Assembly (NCBI GenBank): GCA_018396705.1
Contig: JAGTQZ010000004.1
Coordinates: 62,001 to 126,000, forward strand
Length of the DNA stretch: 64,000 nt
Reading direction: 5' to 3'
Source: Candidatus Bathyarchaeota archaeon
GTDB lineage: Archaea; Thermoproteota; Bathyarchaeia; Bathyarchaeales; Bathycorpusculaceae
Positions 26,301 through 35,002 of the stretch are shown in pieces. The notes beneath the pieces were generated by a model. That model was not told the DNA's origin and did not search any database. It saw only the letters and a list, made by a program, of their open reading frames with translations. The stretch's first letter is position 1, and every line of letters begins with the position of its first letter. The translations under genes and the position numbers were made by a program.

Positions 26301-26384
26301 TAAACTGCCGTCTTAGGTTATTTAGGCCCCGCAATAATAGGTAAATTTTATAGAGGAAGGCCTCTTTTATGAGGTGTGTTGGAC

Positions 26385-27446
26385 ATGGAGATCATGTCTG
26401 AAAATGTTATTGAAAAGCTACCAGATTCAATAGAACCCGGCAAACATTTTTACAGTTTGAAGTTGCTGGAACTTTGGGATGGATCAGCACTACGCTTACC
26501 AATATTGATAATCTCTGGGAAAAAAGACGGCCCAACTTTATGTGTTGTTGCATCTATTATGGGCGACGAATTTCCAGGAACTATCGCAGCAAGAAAAATT
26601 GCGTTGGAAACAGACCCGGAAAAGTTGAAAGGTACCTTAATATCAATTCCAATAGCGAATCCACCATCTTTTGGGTTTGGATCACATCCACCCCTACATG
26701 TAAGCCCCTTAGACTACATGAACATGAATAGAATCTTTCCGGGACGCCCAGATGGATACCCAAGTGAGAGGATTGCCTACGCGATTTTTGAGAAAATAAT
26801 ACGGAAAATGAAAACGAACTATGTAGTGTCTTTTCATGGAGGGGGACCTTACTGCGAAGTTTATCCGGCCACTTATTTCACGGAAACAGAAGTTGTCGAA
26901 GCCTCTATGGAGTTGGCTCTTGCCTTTGGGGTTGAATTAAACACCAAAATATCAAAGGAACTTTTGTCAACAGAGGAACCTGGGCGGGTCACTGGTACAC
27001 TGGACGCGTGTTGTGGGAGGCATGCAATACCTGCCATAATCGCAGACATTGGTGGATGGGGTGTACTCTCAAATTACGGCTACTCATGGGCGGAGATAGG
27101 ATACAAGGGGATCTTAAACATAATGAGGTACTATGGAATGATTCCTGGAAAGGCTGAATTCCATCCTAAAGCCAAAATCTTTGATGGGAGAGTTTGGGTA
27201 AGGCCGAACAAGGGGGGATTTTTCGAAGCTAAAGTTAACCTCGGCCAAGATGTTTCCAAAGGCGACATTCTCGGCATTATAACAGATATTTTCGGTAGAA
27301 AGAAAGAGGAACTAATTGCACCTAAAGATGGGATCGTGCAACTTGTGAGAACATATCCCGTCATAGGTTCTGGAGAGGAAGCATTCCTCATTCATTATGG
27401 CGGCAGACTTGCGAAATCACTACAAGGGGATTGTGTGCTATCGTAA
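26385..27446 (+). CDS. Succinylglutamate desuccinylase/aspartoacylase-family protein
   Basis: M14-like AstE/AspA family, 353 residues. Family zinc enzymes use HxxE plus a later His to hydrolyse N-acyl amino acids. Here the first motif reads MGDEFPG (Met59, Glu62), so the usual His ligand is Met; His151 in SFHGGGPY and MNRIFPGRP are retained. The C-terminal 80 residues (VRPNKGGFFEAKVNLGQDVSKGDILG) form the beta domain usual in this family. ATG 26385 follows GAGGTG at 26371-26376. The stop overlaps the torD-like start by one base. Loss of one zinc ligand may mean altered metal or chemistry. Confidence 0.82.
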   Translation: MEIMSENVIEKLPDSIEPGKHFYSLKLLELWDGSALRLPILIISGKKDGPTLCVVASIMGDEFPGTIAARKIALETDPEKLKGTLISIPIANPPSFGFGSHPPLHVSPLDYMNMNRIFPGRPDGYPSERIAYAIFEKIIRKMKTNYVVSFHGGGPYCEVYPATYFTETEVVEASMELALAFGVELNTKISKELLSTEEPGRVTGTLDACCGRHAIPAIIADIGGWGVLSNYGYSWAEIGYKGILNIMRYYGMIPGKAEFHPKAKIFDGRVWVRPNKGGFFEAKVNLGQDVSKGDILGIITDIFGRKKEELIAPKDGIVQLVRTYPVIGSGEEAFLIHYGGRLAKSLQGDCVLS

Positions 27447-28132
27447 TGGGCTCAAAGGAAAGCGACTTTGAAGGCAATCTCTTACTAGACGTATTAAAAA
27501 ACTGCTGTATCATATACGCTTTACTTGGAAGAATTTATGAGAAAGAGGTGGAGACCGACTTCCTTGAAGCTCTCAGCAAACGCATGGCGCTTCTCAAGAG
27601 CCAAAACATTGGTGACGAGGAATTGGAAAGGGGTATAAGATTATTAGGTAGTTACTTAAGTGCGTGGAAAAGTCGTGGCTTTAAAAACGCCGAGCCAGAG
27701 TTAGCGGTTGATTATGCCAATCTTTTTCTGGGGGTAAAAGGGCTACCTCACCCATCAGAATCCTCCTATAAATGCGGCTTCATGATGGCGAACCCAAGCG
27801 AGGAAGTGCTTAAAATCTATCAGAAAGCAAACCTTAACCTCAAGGAGAATTATATAGAACCCGCAGACCACATTGCAGTTGAACTCTATTTCATGGCGCA
27901 CCTCTGCCAAAAAACCGCGGAAAGAATAGCTGACAACAATATGGACGAAGCGAAAAAATGTTTGCAGATCATGCAAAACTTTTTGGAAAAGCATCTCCTT
28001 TCATGGATTTATGCGTTTACCGAGGATGTTCTAAAGTCGGCTGAAACAGAATTTTACAAAGGCGTCGCTGTAATTACTAAAAGGTTCATTGAGCTTAACA
28101 GGACCTTAATAAAACGTGTGTTCAAACTTTAA
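27446..28132 (+). CDS. TorD/DmsD-family chaperone for a Mo enzyme
   Basis: All-helical protein of 228 residues with the TorD-family block EPADHIAVELYFMAHL (compare PDHxxxELxFM) and FLEKHLLSWIYAFTEDV, which matches the WxxxFxxxV end of the family. Such chaperones bind apo-Mo enzymes and help load bis-MGD. It sits directly upstream of the divergent transhydroxylase-type large subunit at 28257, so that is its likely client; the other Mo enzymes here are further candidates. ATG 27446 overlaps the preceding stop (TAATG), indicating coupling. Confidence 0.85.
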   Translation: MGSKESDFEGNLLLDVLKNCCIIYALLGRIYEKEVETDFLEALSKRMALLKSQNIGDEELERGIRLLGSYLSAWKSRGFKNAEPELAVDYANLFLGVKGLPHPSESSYKCGFMMANPSEEVLKIYQKANLNLKENYIEPADHIAVELYFMAHLCQKTAERIADNNMDEAKKCLQIMQNFLEKHLLSWIYAFTEDVLKSAETEFYKGVAVITKRFIELNRTLIKRVFKL

Positions 28133-28197
28133 TACATGGAACAAAATGAGCGTAAGCCCTTTTTCGTTGCAAGTTTATAGACAAAATCTACGGGAAG

Positions 28198-28207
28198 TTT
28201 TTTAAAT
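28198..28207 (+). promoter_or_regulatory. TATA-like box for the second transhydroxylase-type operon
   Basis: TTTTTTAAAT about 50-60 bases before the ATG at 28257, in a 124-base gap after the chaperone gene; the ribosome site GAGGAGCAGG follows at about 28243-28252. Confidence 0.4.
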
Positions 28208-28256
28208 CATTAACCCGTAATGTTATTCCAAAAATAAAGGGTAGAGGAGCAGGCAA

Positions 28257-30956
28257 ATGAATGTTAAAGAATTATCAAATATAGTTTCAGCTTTGGGTGT
28301 TGCCTTTGACGGAGCGGTTTCCGTCCAAGAAACACCGTTAAAAGAGGAAACTGTGCGGAACCCTAGCACTGACAACGTAAGAGTTTGCTACGTAAGCCAT
28401 GGCTTAGGTGGCATTTCTGGTTCTGCTGAACCCTTAGAAGTTCACGTTAAAAACGGCAGGATATTGAGGATAAAACCTCTCCATTTCAACGGTGTGAGAC
28501 TTTACGAGATAAAGGCTCGAGGAAAAACCTTCACCCAGCCCGCTAAAACTTTGCCCTACTGGGTTAGCTTAGCATACAAGAAACGCGTGTATTCACCAAA
28601 CAGGGTTAGGTATCCTCTAAAGAGGGTGGATTGGAGCCCTGAGGACAGGAACCCACAAAACAGGGGTAAAAGTGGTTTTGTCCGAATAACATGGGATGAA
28701 GCTTTAGACATAATCGAGAAGGAACTGAAACGTATAAAAGAAACATACGGAATGTGGTCAGTGCTCGTGCAAGACGACGGCCATGGGCAGGGTGGAGCGG
28801 TACAGACACCTCACGGGGTCCATCATGAATTATTCCGCCAACTCGGAGGGTGGACGCAACAAGTTAGGAACCCAGACAGCTGGGAAGGTTACTACTGGGG
28901 CGCAAAGCACGTGTGGGGCATGGAAGGCCCGCATGCAGGTCTTCCTCACCAAGACGCCATATTCGATGACATCCTTGAAAACACTGAAGTGTTAATCTTT
29001 ACTGGATGCGATCCTGAAGCAACAGTTGCGGGGTTTGCAGGTCAAATCGGAAGCATCATGTGCCGATGGTTTAAGGAAGCTGGAATTAAAATAGTAGCAA
29101 TATCTCCGGACTGCAACTTTGCAAATGCAATACACGCTAACAAATGGATTCCAATAAGGCCCAATACGGACGGAGCGTTATATTTAGCAATTGCATACTT
29201 ATGGATTAAAAACGGGACATACGACAAAAATTTCGTTCAAACTCACTGCGTTGGCTTTGAAGAGTTCCAGAAATACGTTATGGGAGAAGAAGATGGGGTG
29301 CCGAAAACACCAGAATGGGCTGAGAAAATAACTGGAATACCCTCTAGAGTAATAAAGGCGCTGGCTAAAATGTGGGTTAAAAAGCGGACGTCTCTTGCGC
29401 TTTTCTTTGGCGGTCCAAAAATCAGGGGGCCATATTCGCATGAAACAGCGAGGCTTGAGGTAATATGCTTAGCAATGCAAGGCTTAGGCAAACCTGGAAG
29501 ACAGCTCCTAAGAGGATTTTATCCAGCAGCCACCGGCAAAAGAATAGCGCCTATCCCCCAGTACCCAGAGACCACTAGAACTTTCGTCAGCAGTCACATG
29601 GCTAGGTATACGGTCACGGCGGTTTCCCCAGTGATTGTTCCGAAGGTTCTTGTGGCTGATGCCATCTTGAACCCGCCGATAACCTGGTATGGTACAGGAG
29701 CTATAGCTGCAACACGTGAAGATCAATTCAAGAAATATACGTTTCCACCGGAGGGGCATCCCGGCATACGCATGATTTGGAATGCTAATGGCTGTTACAT
29801 AACCTGTTGGAATAGCAAAATATTAGAGGCTTATCGAAGCCCGAAAATAGAGTTTATTGTAGCGGTTACCCCATGGCTTGAAAACGAGGCCTTGTTTGCT
29901 GATTTAATACTTCCAGCGCAGACAATATTTGAGCATGAAGACTTGATTATAACAAGCAGATCCGCCGTAAGTGCGACCACATATCAGGAAAAATGCATAG
30001 AGCCTATAGGTGAATCTAAAAGCGATTATGAAATATGTCGCCTAGTAGCCCAAAGGATGGGCATTGGAAACGCATTTCCCTCGCAAGAAGAACTCATGAA
30101 GAGCTTATATGAAGCGTCTTATGCTTTCACAAAATATGGGATAAGCTGGGACGAATTCAAGAAGAAGAAAAAAATAGTCATTCCAGACCATCCAACATGG
30201 GAAGAGTGGAAGCAAATCCAAAACAATATAGCTGCGACTTACGGCCTAACATGGGGTGCTAGGCCCGGCTTGACATGGTTCTACGAATTGCCAGAAGGGA
30301 AGGGCCTTGAAACCCCGACTGGTAAACTTGAAATCGTTTCTAAAGGGTTAGCTGAACATTTTCCAGACGACGATGAAAGACCCCCTCTACCACGTTACAT
30401 ACCATATGGTGAAACCCATCAAGAAAGCCTACTTCATCCAAGAGCCAAGAAATACCCATTACTTTTGGAGTCAAACCATCCAAAATGGAGATTCCACGCG
30501 CAAGGAGACGACATAACCTGGTTGAGGGAAATTCCCACCTGTAAAGTAAAGGGGCCTGACGGTTACCTCTACGAGCCTGTTTGGATTCATCCAAGCGACG
30601 CCGCCAAGAGGGGAATAGAAACTGGAGACATAGTGAAAGTGTACAACGAACGAGGAACAGTGCTCTGCGGAGCCTATGTTACGGAGCGGATAATGCCTGG
30701 AAGCGTTCTTGTGCATCATGGGGCGAGGGCTGACTTAATATCTGTAGATCCGCTTATAGACAGGGGTGGAGCCATTGACCTAATTGTTCCACCTAAGCCA
30801 ATGTCGAGGAATGCTGTGGGCCAAGTGTGCAGCGGCATCCTCGTGGAGGTTGAAAAAGTGGACATTTCTGAACTTATGAAAAAGTATCCTGAGGTGTTTA
30901 AGCGTCCAATACATCCGGATGTCGGTCCATATTATGAAACATGGGTTATGGGGTGA
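28257..30956 (+). CDS. Divergent transhydroxylase-type molybdopterin large subunit
   Basis: Second AthL-type subunit, 899 residues, with an N-terminal extension of about 40 residues before VRVCYVSHGLGG. Like the first it lacks the CxxCxxxC cluster site and keeps NPDSWEGYYWG (Asp207-Ser208, the Mo-ligand Ser) and a His in DGHGQGG (His176) near the position of catalytic His144 of the Pelobacter enzyme, with a one-residue shift. The FYFPGYAEGG block that carries the catalytic Tyr is absent: the corresponding region reads GFYPAATGKRIAPIPQYP. Substrate is therefore probably different from the first enzyme. Blocks ADLILPAQTIFEHED and DRGGAIDLIVP confirm the subfamily. Chaperone upstream, small subunit downstream. 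Confidence 0.86.
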   Translation: MNVKELSNIVSALGVAFDGAVSVQETPLKEETVRNPSTDNVRVCYVSHGLGGISGSAEPLEVHVKNGRILRIKPLHFNGVRLYEIKARGKTFTQPAKTLPYWVSLAYKKRVYSPNRVRYPLKRVDWSPEDRNPQNRGKSGFVRITWDEALDIIEKELKRIKETYGMWSVLVQDDGHGQGGAVQTPHGVHHELFRQLGGWTQQVRNPDSWEGYYWGAKHVWGMEGPHAGLPHQDAIFDDILENTEVLIFTGCDPEATVAGFAGQIGSIMCRWFKEAGIKIVAISPDCNFANAIHANKWIPIRPNTDGALYLAIAYLWIKNGTYDKNFVQTHCVGFEEFQKYVMGEEDGVPKTPEWAEKITGIPSRVIKALAKMWVKKRTSLALFFGGPKIRGPYSHETARLEVICLAMQGLGKPGRQLLRGFYPAATGKRIAPIPQYPETTRTFVSSHMARYTVTAVSPVIVPKVLVADAILNPPITWYGTGAIAATREDQFKKYTFPPEGHPGIRMIWNANGCYITCWNSKILEAYRSPKIEFIVAVTPWLENEALFADLILPAQTIFEHEDLIITSRSAVSATTYQEKCIEPIGESKSDYEICRLVAQRMGIGNAFPSQEELMKSLYEASYAFTKYGISWDEFKKKKKIVIPDHPTWEEWKQIQNNIAATYGLTWGARPGLTWFYELPEGKGLETPTGKLEIVSKGLAEHFPDDDERPPLPRYIPYGETHQESLLHPRAKKYPLLLESNHPKWRFHAQGDDITWLREIPTCKVKGPDGYLYEPVWIHPSDAAKRGIETGDIVKVYNERGTVLCGAYVTERIMPGSVLVHHGARADLISVDPLIDRGGAIDLIVPPKPMSRNAVGQVCSGILVEVEKVDISELMKKYPEVFKRPIHPDVGPYYETWVMG

Positions 30957-30962
30957 AAATGA

Positions 30963-31808
30963 ATGGGAAAAGCCTTTGTTATAGACGTGGCTAAATGTAA
31001 CGGCTGCTACTGTTGCCAAATAGCCTGCAAGGATGAGCACGTAGACAACGACTGGAGTCCCTATGCAAAACCGCAGCCGGACACTGGACATTTTTGGTTG
31101 AAAATTGAGGAACGTGAAAGAGGTAGTACCCCAAAGGTGAGAGTAACATACATACCGCGTCTCTGCATGCACTGCGACAACCCACCATGCATTACAGCTT
31201 GTTCTGTAAGGGCGATATCCAAAAGAGCAGATGGAATAGTTCTCATAGATCCAGTAAAATGCAATGGATGCAAACAGTGCCTTAACGCTTGCCCCTACGG
31301 TGCCATATACTTTAACGACCAGTTTAAGATCGCTCAGAAATGCACCATGTGCGCCCATATATTGGATGGAAAAGATCCGCTTGTTAAGATTCCAAGATGC
31401 GTAGAGGTGTGTCCGCACAATGCAATAGTTTTCGGAGAATACGCAGAACTGAAAAACCTTATTGAAAAGGCGGAGATTCTGAATCCTGAATATAATACTA
31501 AACCAAGGGTTTATTATCTAAACTTGCCGAAACCGTTCATAGCTGGAGAGGTTTACGATCCGGAGCTGGATGAATGCATTGAAGGCGCAAAAGTAACGGC
31601 GATAAATTCGAAAACTGGGAAAACCTATTCCACAGAAACCGACGAGTTTGGAGATTTCTGGCTAGAAAACTTGGAATGGGGCTGCACATACAAAATTAAC
31701 ATAATAAAGGAAGGCTACATTCCATGGTCGATGGATGAGGTAAAAACGGATAAAGACGTAAACCTAGGCGAGATAACACTGCTTAAAGATAAAACCAAGA
31801 AACATTAA
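30963..31808 (+). CDS. Transhydroxylase-type small subunit, second copy
   Basis: Partner of the 899-residue subunit, 281 residues. Ferredoxin part: CNGCYCCQIACKDEH, CMHCDNPPCITAC, CNGCKQCLNACPYG, CTMCAH and CVEVCPHNA, so all four Cys groups look complete, unlike the first copy, where the third group is reduced. From about residue 195 a beta domain (PFIAGEVYDPELDECIEGAKVTA to NLGEITLL) of the Cna-B/transthyretin type follows. GGGGTGA just before the ATG is the ribosome site and overlaps the upstream stop. The same two-part design as at 13750 marks the pair as a paralogous transhydroxylase-type module. Confidence 0.88.
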   Translation: MGKAFVIDVAKCNGCYCCQIACKDEHVDNDWSPYAKPQPDTGHFWLKIEERERGSTPKVRVTYIPRLCMHCDNPPCITACSVRAISKRADGIVLIDPVKCNGCKQCLNACPYGAIYFNDQFKIAQKCTMCAHILDGKDPLVKIPRCVEVCPHNAIVFGEYAELKNLIEKAEILNPEYNTKPRVYYLNLPKPFIAGEVYDPELDECIEGAKVTAINSKTGKTYSTETDEFGDFWLENLEWGCTYKINIIKEGYIPWSMDEVKTDKDVNLGEITLLKDKTKKH

Positions 31809-31990
31809 ATTTTCAGTTTGGAAAAATTTTGATCGATTTATTCCCATTTTCTTTTTATGGGAGTAGCCAGATGTCTGCATATAGCACCCGAAGAAGACGG
31901 TTCCTTAGTAAAAACCTAACATGTTGGCAAGCGTGTTAATTATTTACATTGTTAAACCAAAAACAAAATAAGGGTGGTTCATTTTCACTT

Positions 31991-32875
31991 ATGGCGGAGA
32001 GTGAATGTATGAGTGAAGATATACTTGAAAAATATTTGCACGGGTTCTTAGACAAGAAAGCACTTGGCAGTCCAGAAGAAGCTCTTAAAAAACCATCAGT
32101 GAAAATCTTTGGAAAGAACGTTGAAGTCTTCGACCTAACGCAGCCTTTCAGTGGAATGACGCCGATATGGCCTTATGCAGCTGGAAACCCGCAGGTCACA
32201 AGGCTACGTTCCCATAACCACGATCGTGTCGTAGCGCATTCGATAACGCATACAATGCACACTGCGACACACGTAGATGCACCGCTTCACGTTGAAGAGG
32301 ATTATCCATCAATTGACCAAATGCCTCTGGAGCGTTACATAGGCGAAGGTGTTGTTGTGGCTATTCCTAAGAAAGCATGGGAAGTTATTACCCCTGAAGA
32401 CCTTGAGAAAGTTGACCCTCCAATACAAGAGGGCGACATAGTGATAATCAACTCTGGCTGGCATGTTTACTATGGAGACAGCACCCGCTACTTCTGCTAT
32501 GCTCCGGGACTATACAAGGATGCGGCTGAATGGTTTGTTAAGAAGAAAGTCAAGGGCGTTGGCGTTGATCAACCTGCTATGGACCATCCGCTTGGAACAA
32601 GACTTGTCCAAACCGCAGGAGGCTTCCAACCTCTTCTACCATGGTTGATTGATGCGTACAAAAAAGTTACTGGGCGGGATGTTTACCAAGATTTTCCATA
32701 CTGGGAGCCGTGCCACAGAATACTATATACACATGGAATCTTTGGAATAGAGAATGTTGGAGGAGATATAGATAAGGTTACTGGCAAAAGATGTGTTATA
32801 GCGGCTTTTCCGCTTAAATGGCTTGGCGGCGACGGATCAATGGTTCGCGTTGTAGCTATGGTTGAGAAAAAGTAG
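31991..32875 (+). CDS. Cyclase-family (PF04199) metal-dependent hydrolase
   Basis: Metal-dependent amide/C-C hydrolase family that includes kynurenine formamidase. The metal site HTMHTATHVDAPLH contains the family His-x3-His-x-Asp-x3-His spacing, and GVDQPAMDHPLG is the second conserved stretch. The ATG at 31991 lies 12 bases after AGGGTGGT; another ATG at 32009 follows GGAGAGTGA, and either could be used. The SDR gene follows after 12 bases. From memory, the dihydrophloroglucinol cyclohydrolase of clostridia is in this family; placed next to an SDR and transhydroxylase genes, ring opening of a reduced phloroglucinol is a plausible role (inference). Kynurenine formamidase is unlikely without tryptophan genes. 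Confidence 0.85.
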   Translation: MAESECMSEDILEKYLHGFLDKKALGSPEEALKKPSVKIFGKNVEVFDLTQPFSGMTPIWPYAAGNPQVTRLRSHNHDRVVAHSITHTMHTATHVDAPLHVEEDYPSIDQMPLERYIGEGVVVAIPKKAWEVITPEDLEKVDPPIQEGDIVIINSGWHVYYGDSTRYFCYAPGLYKDAAEWFVKKKVKGVGVDQPAMDHPLGTRLVQTAGGFQPLLPWLIDAYKKVTGRDVYQDFPYWEPCHRILYTHGIFGIENVGGDIDKVTGKRCVIAAFPLKWLGGDGSMVRVVAMVEKK

Positions 32876-32887
32876 GGAGGACAACCC

Positions 32888-33658
32888 GTGAAAGATTTGT
32901 TCAGGCTTGATGGCAAGATTGCTGTTGTGATAGGCGGTGGTGGAGGCATCGGAAGAAACCTTGCTGAGGGATTAGTTCAGTACGGTGCAAAGGTCGTCAT
33001 AGCTAGCAGAAACCTGGAAAACCTGGAAAAAGTGGCTAGGGAAATAAGCTTGACTTTCAACGGCGAGGTTACTGCTTTTCAGGTTGATGTTACAAGTGAT
33101 GAAAGTGTAGCGCGGCTAAGAGATCAAGTTGTGTCAAAATACGGTACTGTTGACATTCTAGTAAATTCGCAGGGATACAATGTAAAAAGCTCCGCAGTGG
33201 AATTTCCAACAAAAGAGTGGAATAATCTTTTTGACATTAACGTTAAAGGCACAATGCTGGCCTGTCGAGAGTTTGGAAAGGTAATGATTGAAAAAAGAAA
33301 GGGGAAGATAATCAATATATCGTCAGTAAGAGGAATTCGGGCGACAAAATGGCCTGGTAACCTTGGCTACTGCACAACAAAAAGCGCTGTGGACATGCTT
33401 ACCAAGGCTTTAGCGGCTGAATGGGCTCAATATAACGTTAACGTTAACGCCATTGCTCCAGCGTGGGTGGATACAGGATTTTCTCCAAGCTTGAGAGACC
33501 CTGCACGTTTGAAAATAGCTTTAGAAAGCATACCCATGGGAAGAATAGCTACACCAAAAGATATCGTCGGCGTATGCGTGTTCCTCGCATCACCCGCATC
33601 TGACTATATAACTGGCCAAATAATCTATGTGGATGGTGGACTTACTCTCATAGGGTGA
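32888..33658 (+). CDS. Short-chain dehydrogenase/reductase
   Basis: Classical SDR of 256 residues. The nucleotide loop is GGGGGIGRN (usually TGxxxGIG), and the basic ASRNLENL after strand 2 suggests NADP(H) preference. Catalytic Ser lies in NISSVRG and Tyr-Lys in YCTTK; the C-terminus has DYITGQIIYVDGG. The GTG start follows GGGAGGACAA. It forms an operon with the cyclase-family gene. Phloroglucinol reductase and 3-hydroxy-5-oxohexanoate dehydrogenase are both SDRs, so either step would fit; a 3-oxoacyl reductase cannot be excluded. Confidence 0.9.
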   Translation: MKDLFRLDGKIAVVIGGGGGIGRNLAEGLVQYGAKVVIASRNLENLEKVAREISLTFNGEVTAFQVDVTSDESVARLRDQVVSKYGTVDILVNSQGYNVKSSAVEFPTKEWNNLFDINVKGTMLACREFGKVMIEKRKGKIINISSVRGIRATKWPGNLGYCTTKSAVDMLTKALAAEWAQYNVNVNAIAPAWVDTGFSPSLRDPARLKIALESIPMGRIATPKDIVGVCVFLASPASDYITGQIIYVDGGLTLIG

Positions 33659-33768
33659 CATTAGCCATTCCGTAACTTTTTCTCTATTCTGACAATTTTT
33701 AAGTAAAATTTATTGTTGGTATGCAGAAATCTAGAAAAACAAAGAAAACGAGATAAAGTGAGGGAAAC

Positions 33769-35001
33769 TTACCATCCTTTTTCGAGAATTATGCATCCGT
33801 AGGCGCCATATGCACCGTAGGCGGTGCATGCTCCAATTTTAAGGTTTTTCTTTGCTTGTCGTTCTTGCGCTTCTCCCCTGATTTGCCTGAAAAGCTCATG
33901 GATCATTATAAATGCTTGACTCATTACCGCTTCGCCGAAGGATGCTGTCCCACCGCTTAGGTTCACTGGCAGTTCGCCATCATGTCTGATTTGTCTTTTT
34001 CTGATGAGTTTGTCCGTTTCTTCTCTTTCCCATCCCATTATTTGGTCGATCCAGTTTATAGTGTGGAAACAGCTTGTATCGTGACATTCAATAATGTCGA
34101 TGTCTTCAGCTGTGATTCCTGCTAGTTTATAAGCCTTTTCTATGGGTTTACGCCATTCGGTGAAGGGTTTAAGCGCCTTAGCTCCACCTTGTGTTGAGAA
34201 GACCCGAAGTCGCGGTATAGGCTCACCGTAAACTGGGCCACCAACAGCTGAAGCGGCCACTGCTACGGGTTTATCTGTTATTTTTCTTGCAGTGTCCATA
34301 TCCGTTATAACCGTCGCTCCTCCACCGCTGCTGGTAGCGCATATCATGTAGAGATGTAACGGGTCGCATACAACTGGCGAGTTTAGAACTTCTTGAGTTG
34401 TGAACACCTTTTTGTATCGTGCATATGGGTTTCTAGCACCGTACTCGCTTTGAATTTCTTTCACCAGCGCCATGAGTTCTCTTATGTCATTGACGTCTTT
34501 ACCCATTTCATATGCGCGGCGTCGCGCCCACATAGCCCAGTAAGCTGGATTAGTTGCACCAATAACCTTTATTGCAGCAGCGTAGGGGTCGGGATCCAAA
34601 ACTGACTGTCCCGGTAGGTAAAATCCTTTCGGTGAGTTGTCTACACCTGCAACGAGCACTTTTTTAAGCGTGCCAGTTTTTATCATGGAATCCGCAACTG
34701 CAAAAGATATTGAAGCGCTTGCGCATGCTGCACAAACGTTTATACATTGAGCTTTGCTTGAACCTATTCTCTCTGCAAGTCGATGAGCAAAGTGTTGAGC
34801 GCTTGTTGTAATATAGGACGGGCTGTCAAAGGGGATTGCTGTGGTGTTAGTGATTATGGCGTCAAGTTCTCCCGGCTTCATTTTTGCTTCTCTAAGAGCC
34901 CTTACAGCTACATCTGCAAGTTTGTCTATTAGCAGAGGTGTTGGGTGACCAGCTTCAACCCACTCGGTTATGGCAACACCAACAACTGCGCTTTGCGTCA
35001 T
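33769..35001 (-). CDS. Thiolase-superfamily protein (SCP2/lipid-transfer type)
   Basis: Archaeal acetyl-CoA acetyltransferase-like protein of 410 residues. The nucleophile Cys is in INVCAACASAS, with ECHDTSC as the His block and CTAYGAYGAYGC near the C-terminus in place of the usual GGGxxG. These proteins work with a DUF35 partner, encoded one base upstream in the same operon. It may cleave or form a 3-oxoacyl-CoA; in this neighbourhood thiolysis at the end of an aromatic or acyl-CoA route is the natural guess. No HMG-CoA synthase gene is near, so the mevalonate complex is not indicated. Confidence 0.85.
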   Translation of the reverse strand: MTQSAVVGVAITEWVEAGHPTPLLIDKLADVAVRALREAKMKPGELDAIITNTTAIPFDSPSYITTSAQHFAHRLAERIGSSKAQCINVCAACASASISFAVADSMIKTGTLKKVLVAGVDNSPKGFYLPGQSVLDPDPYAAAIKVIGATNPAYWAMWARRRAYEMGKDVNDIRELMALVKEIQSEYGARNPYARYKKVFTTQEVLNSPVVCDPLHLYMICATSSGGGATVITDMDTARKITDKPVAVAASAVGGPVYGEPIPRLRVFSTQGGAKALKPFTEWRKPIEKAYKLAGITAEDIDIIECHDTSCFHTINWIDQIMGWEREETDKLIRKRQIRHDGELPVNLSGGTASFGEAVMSQAFIMIHELFRQIRGEAQERQAKKNLKIGACTAYGAYGAYGCIILEKGW

Positions 35002-35002
35002 A

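Noticed and set aside
11162-31808. Respiratory DMSO, arsenate or nitrate reductase operon
   Set aside because: No membrane anchor subunit or Tat signal was seen, and two large subunits lack the N-terminal cluster needed for that type of electron chain.
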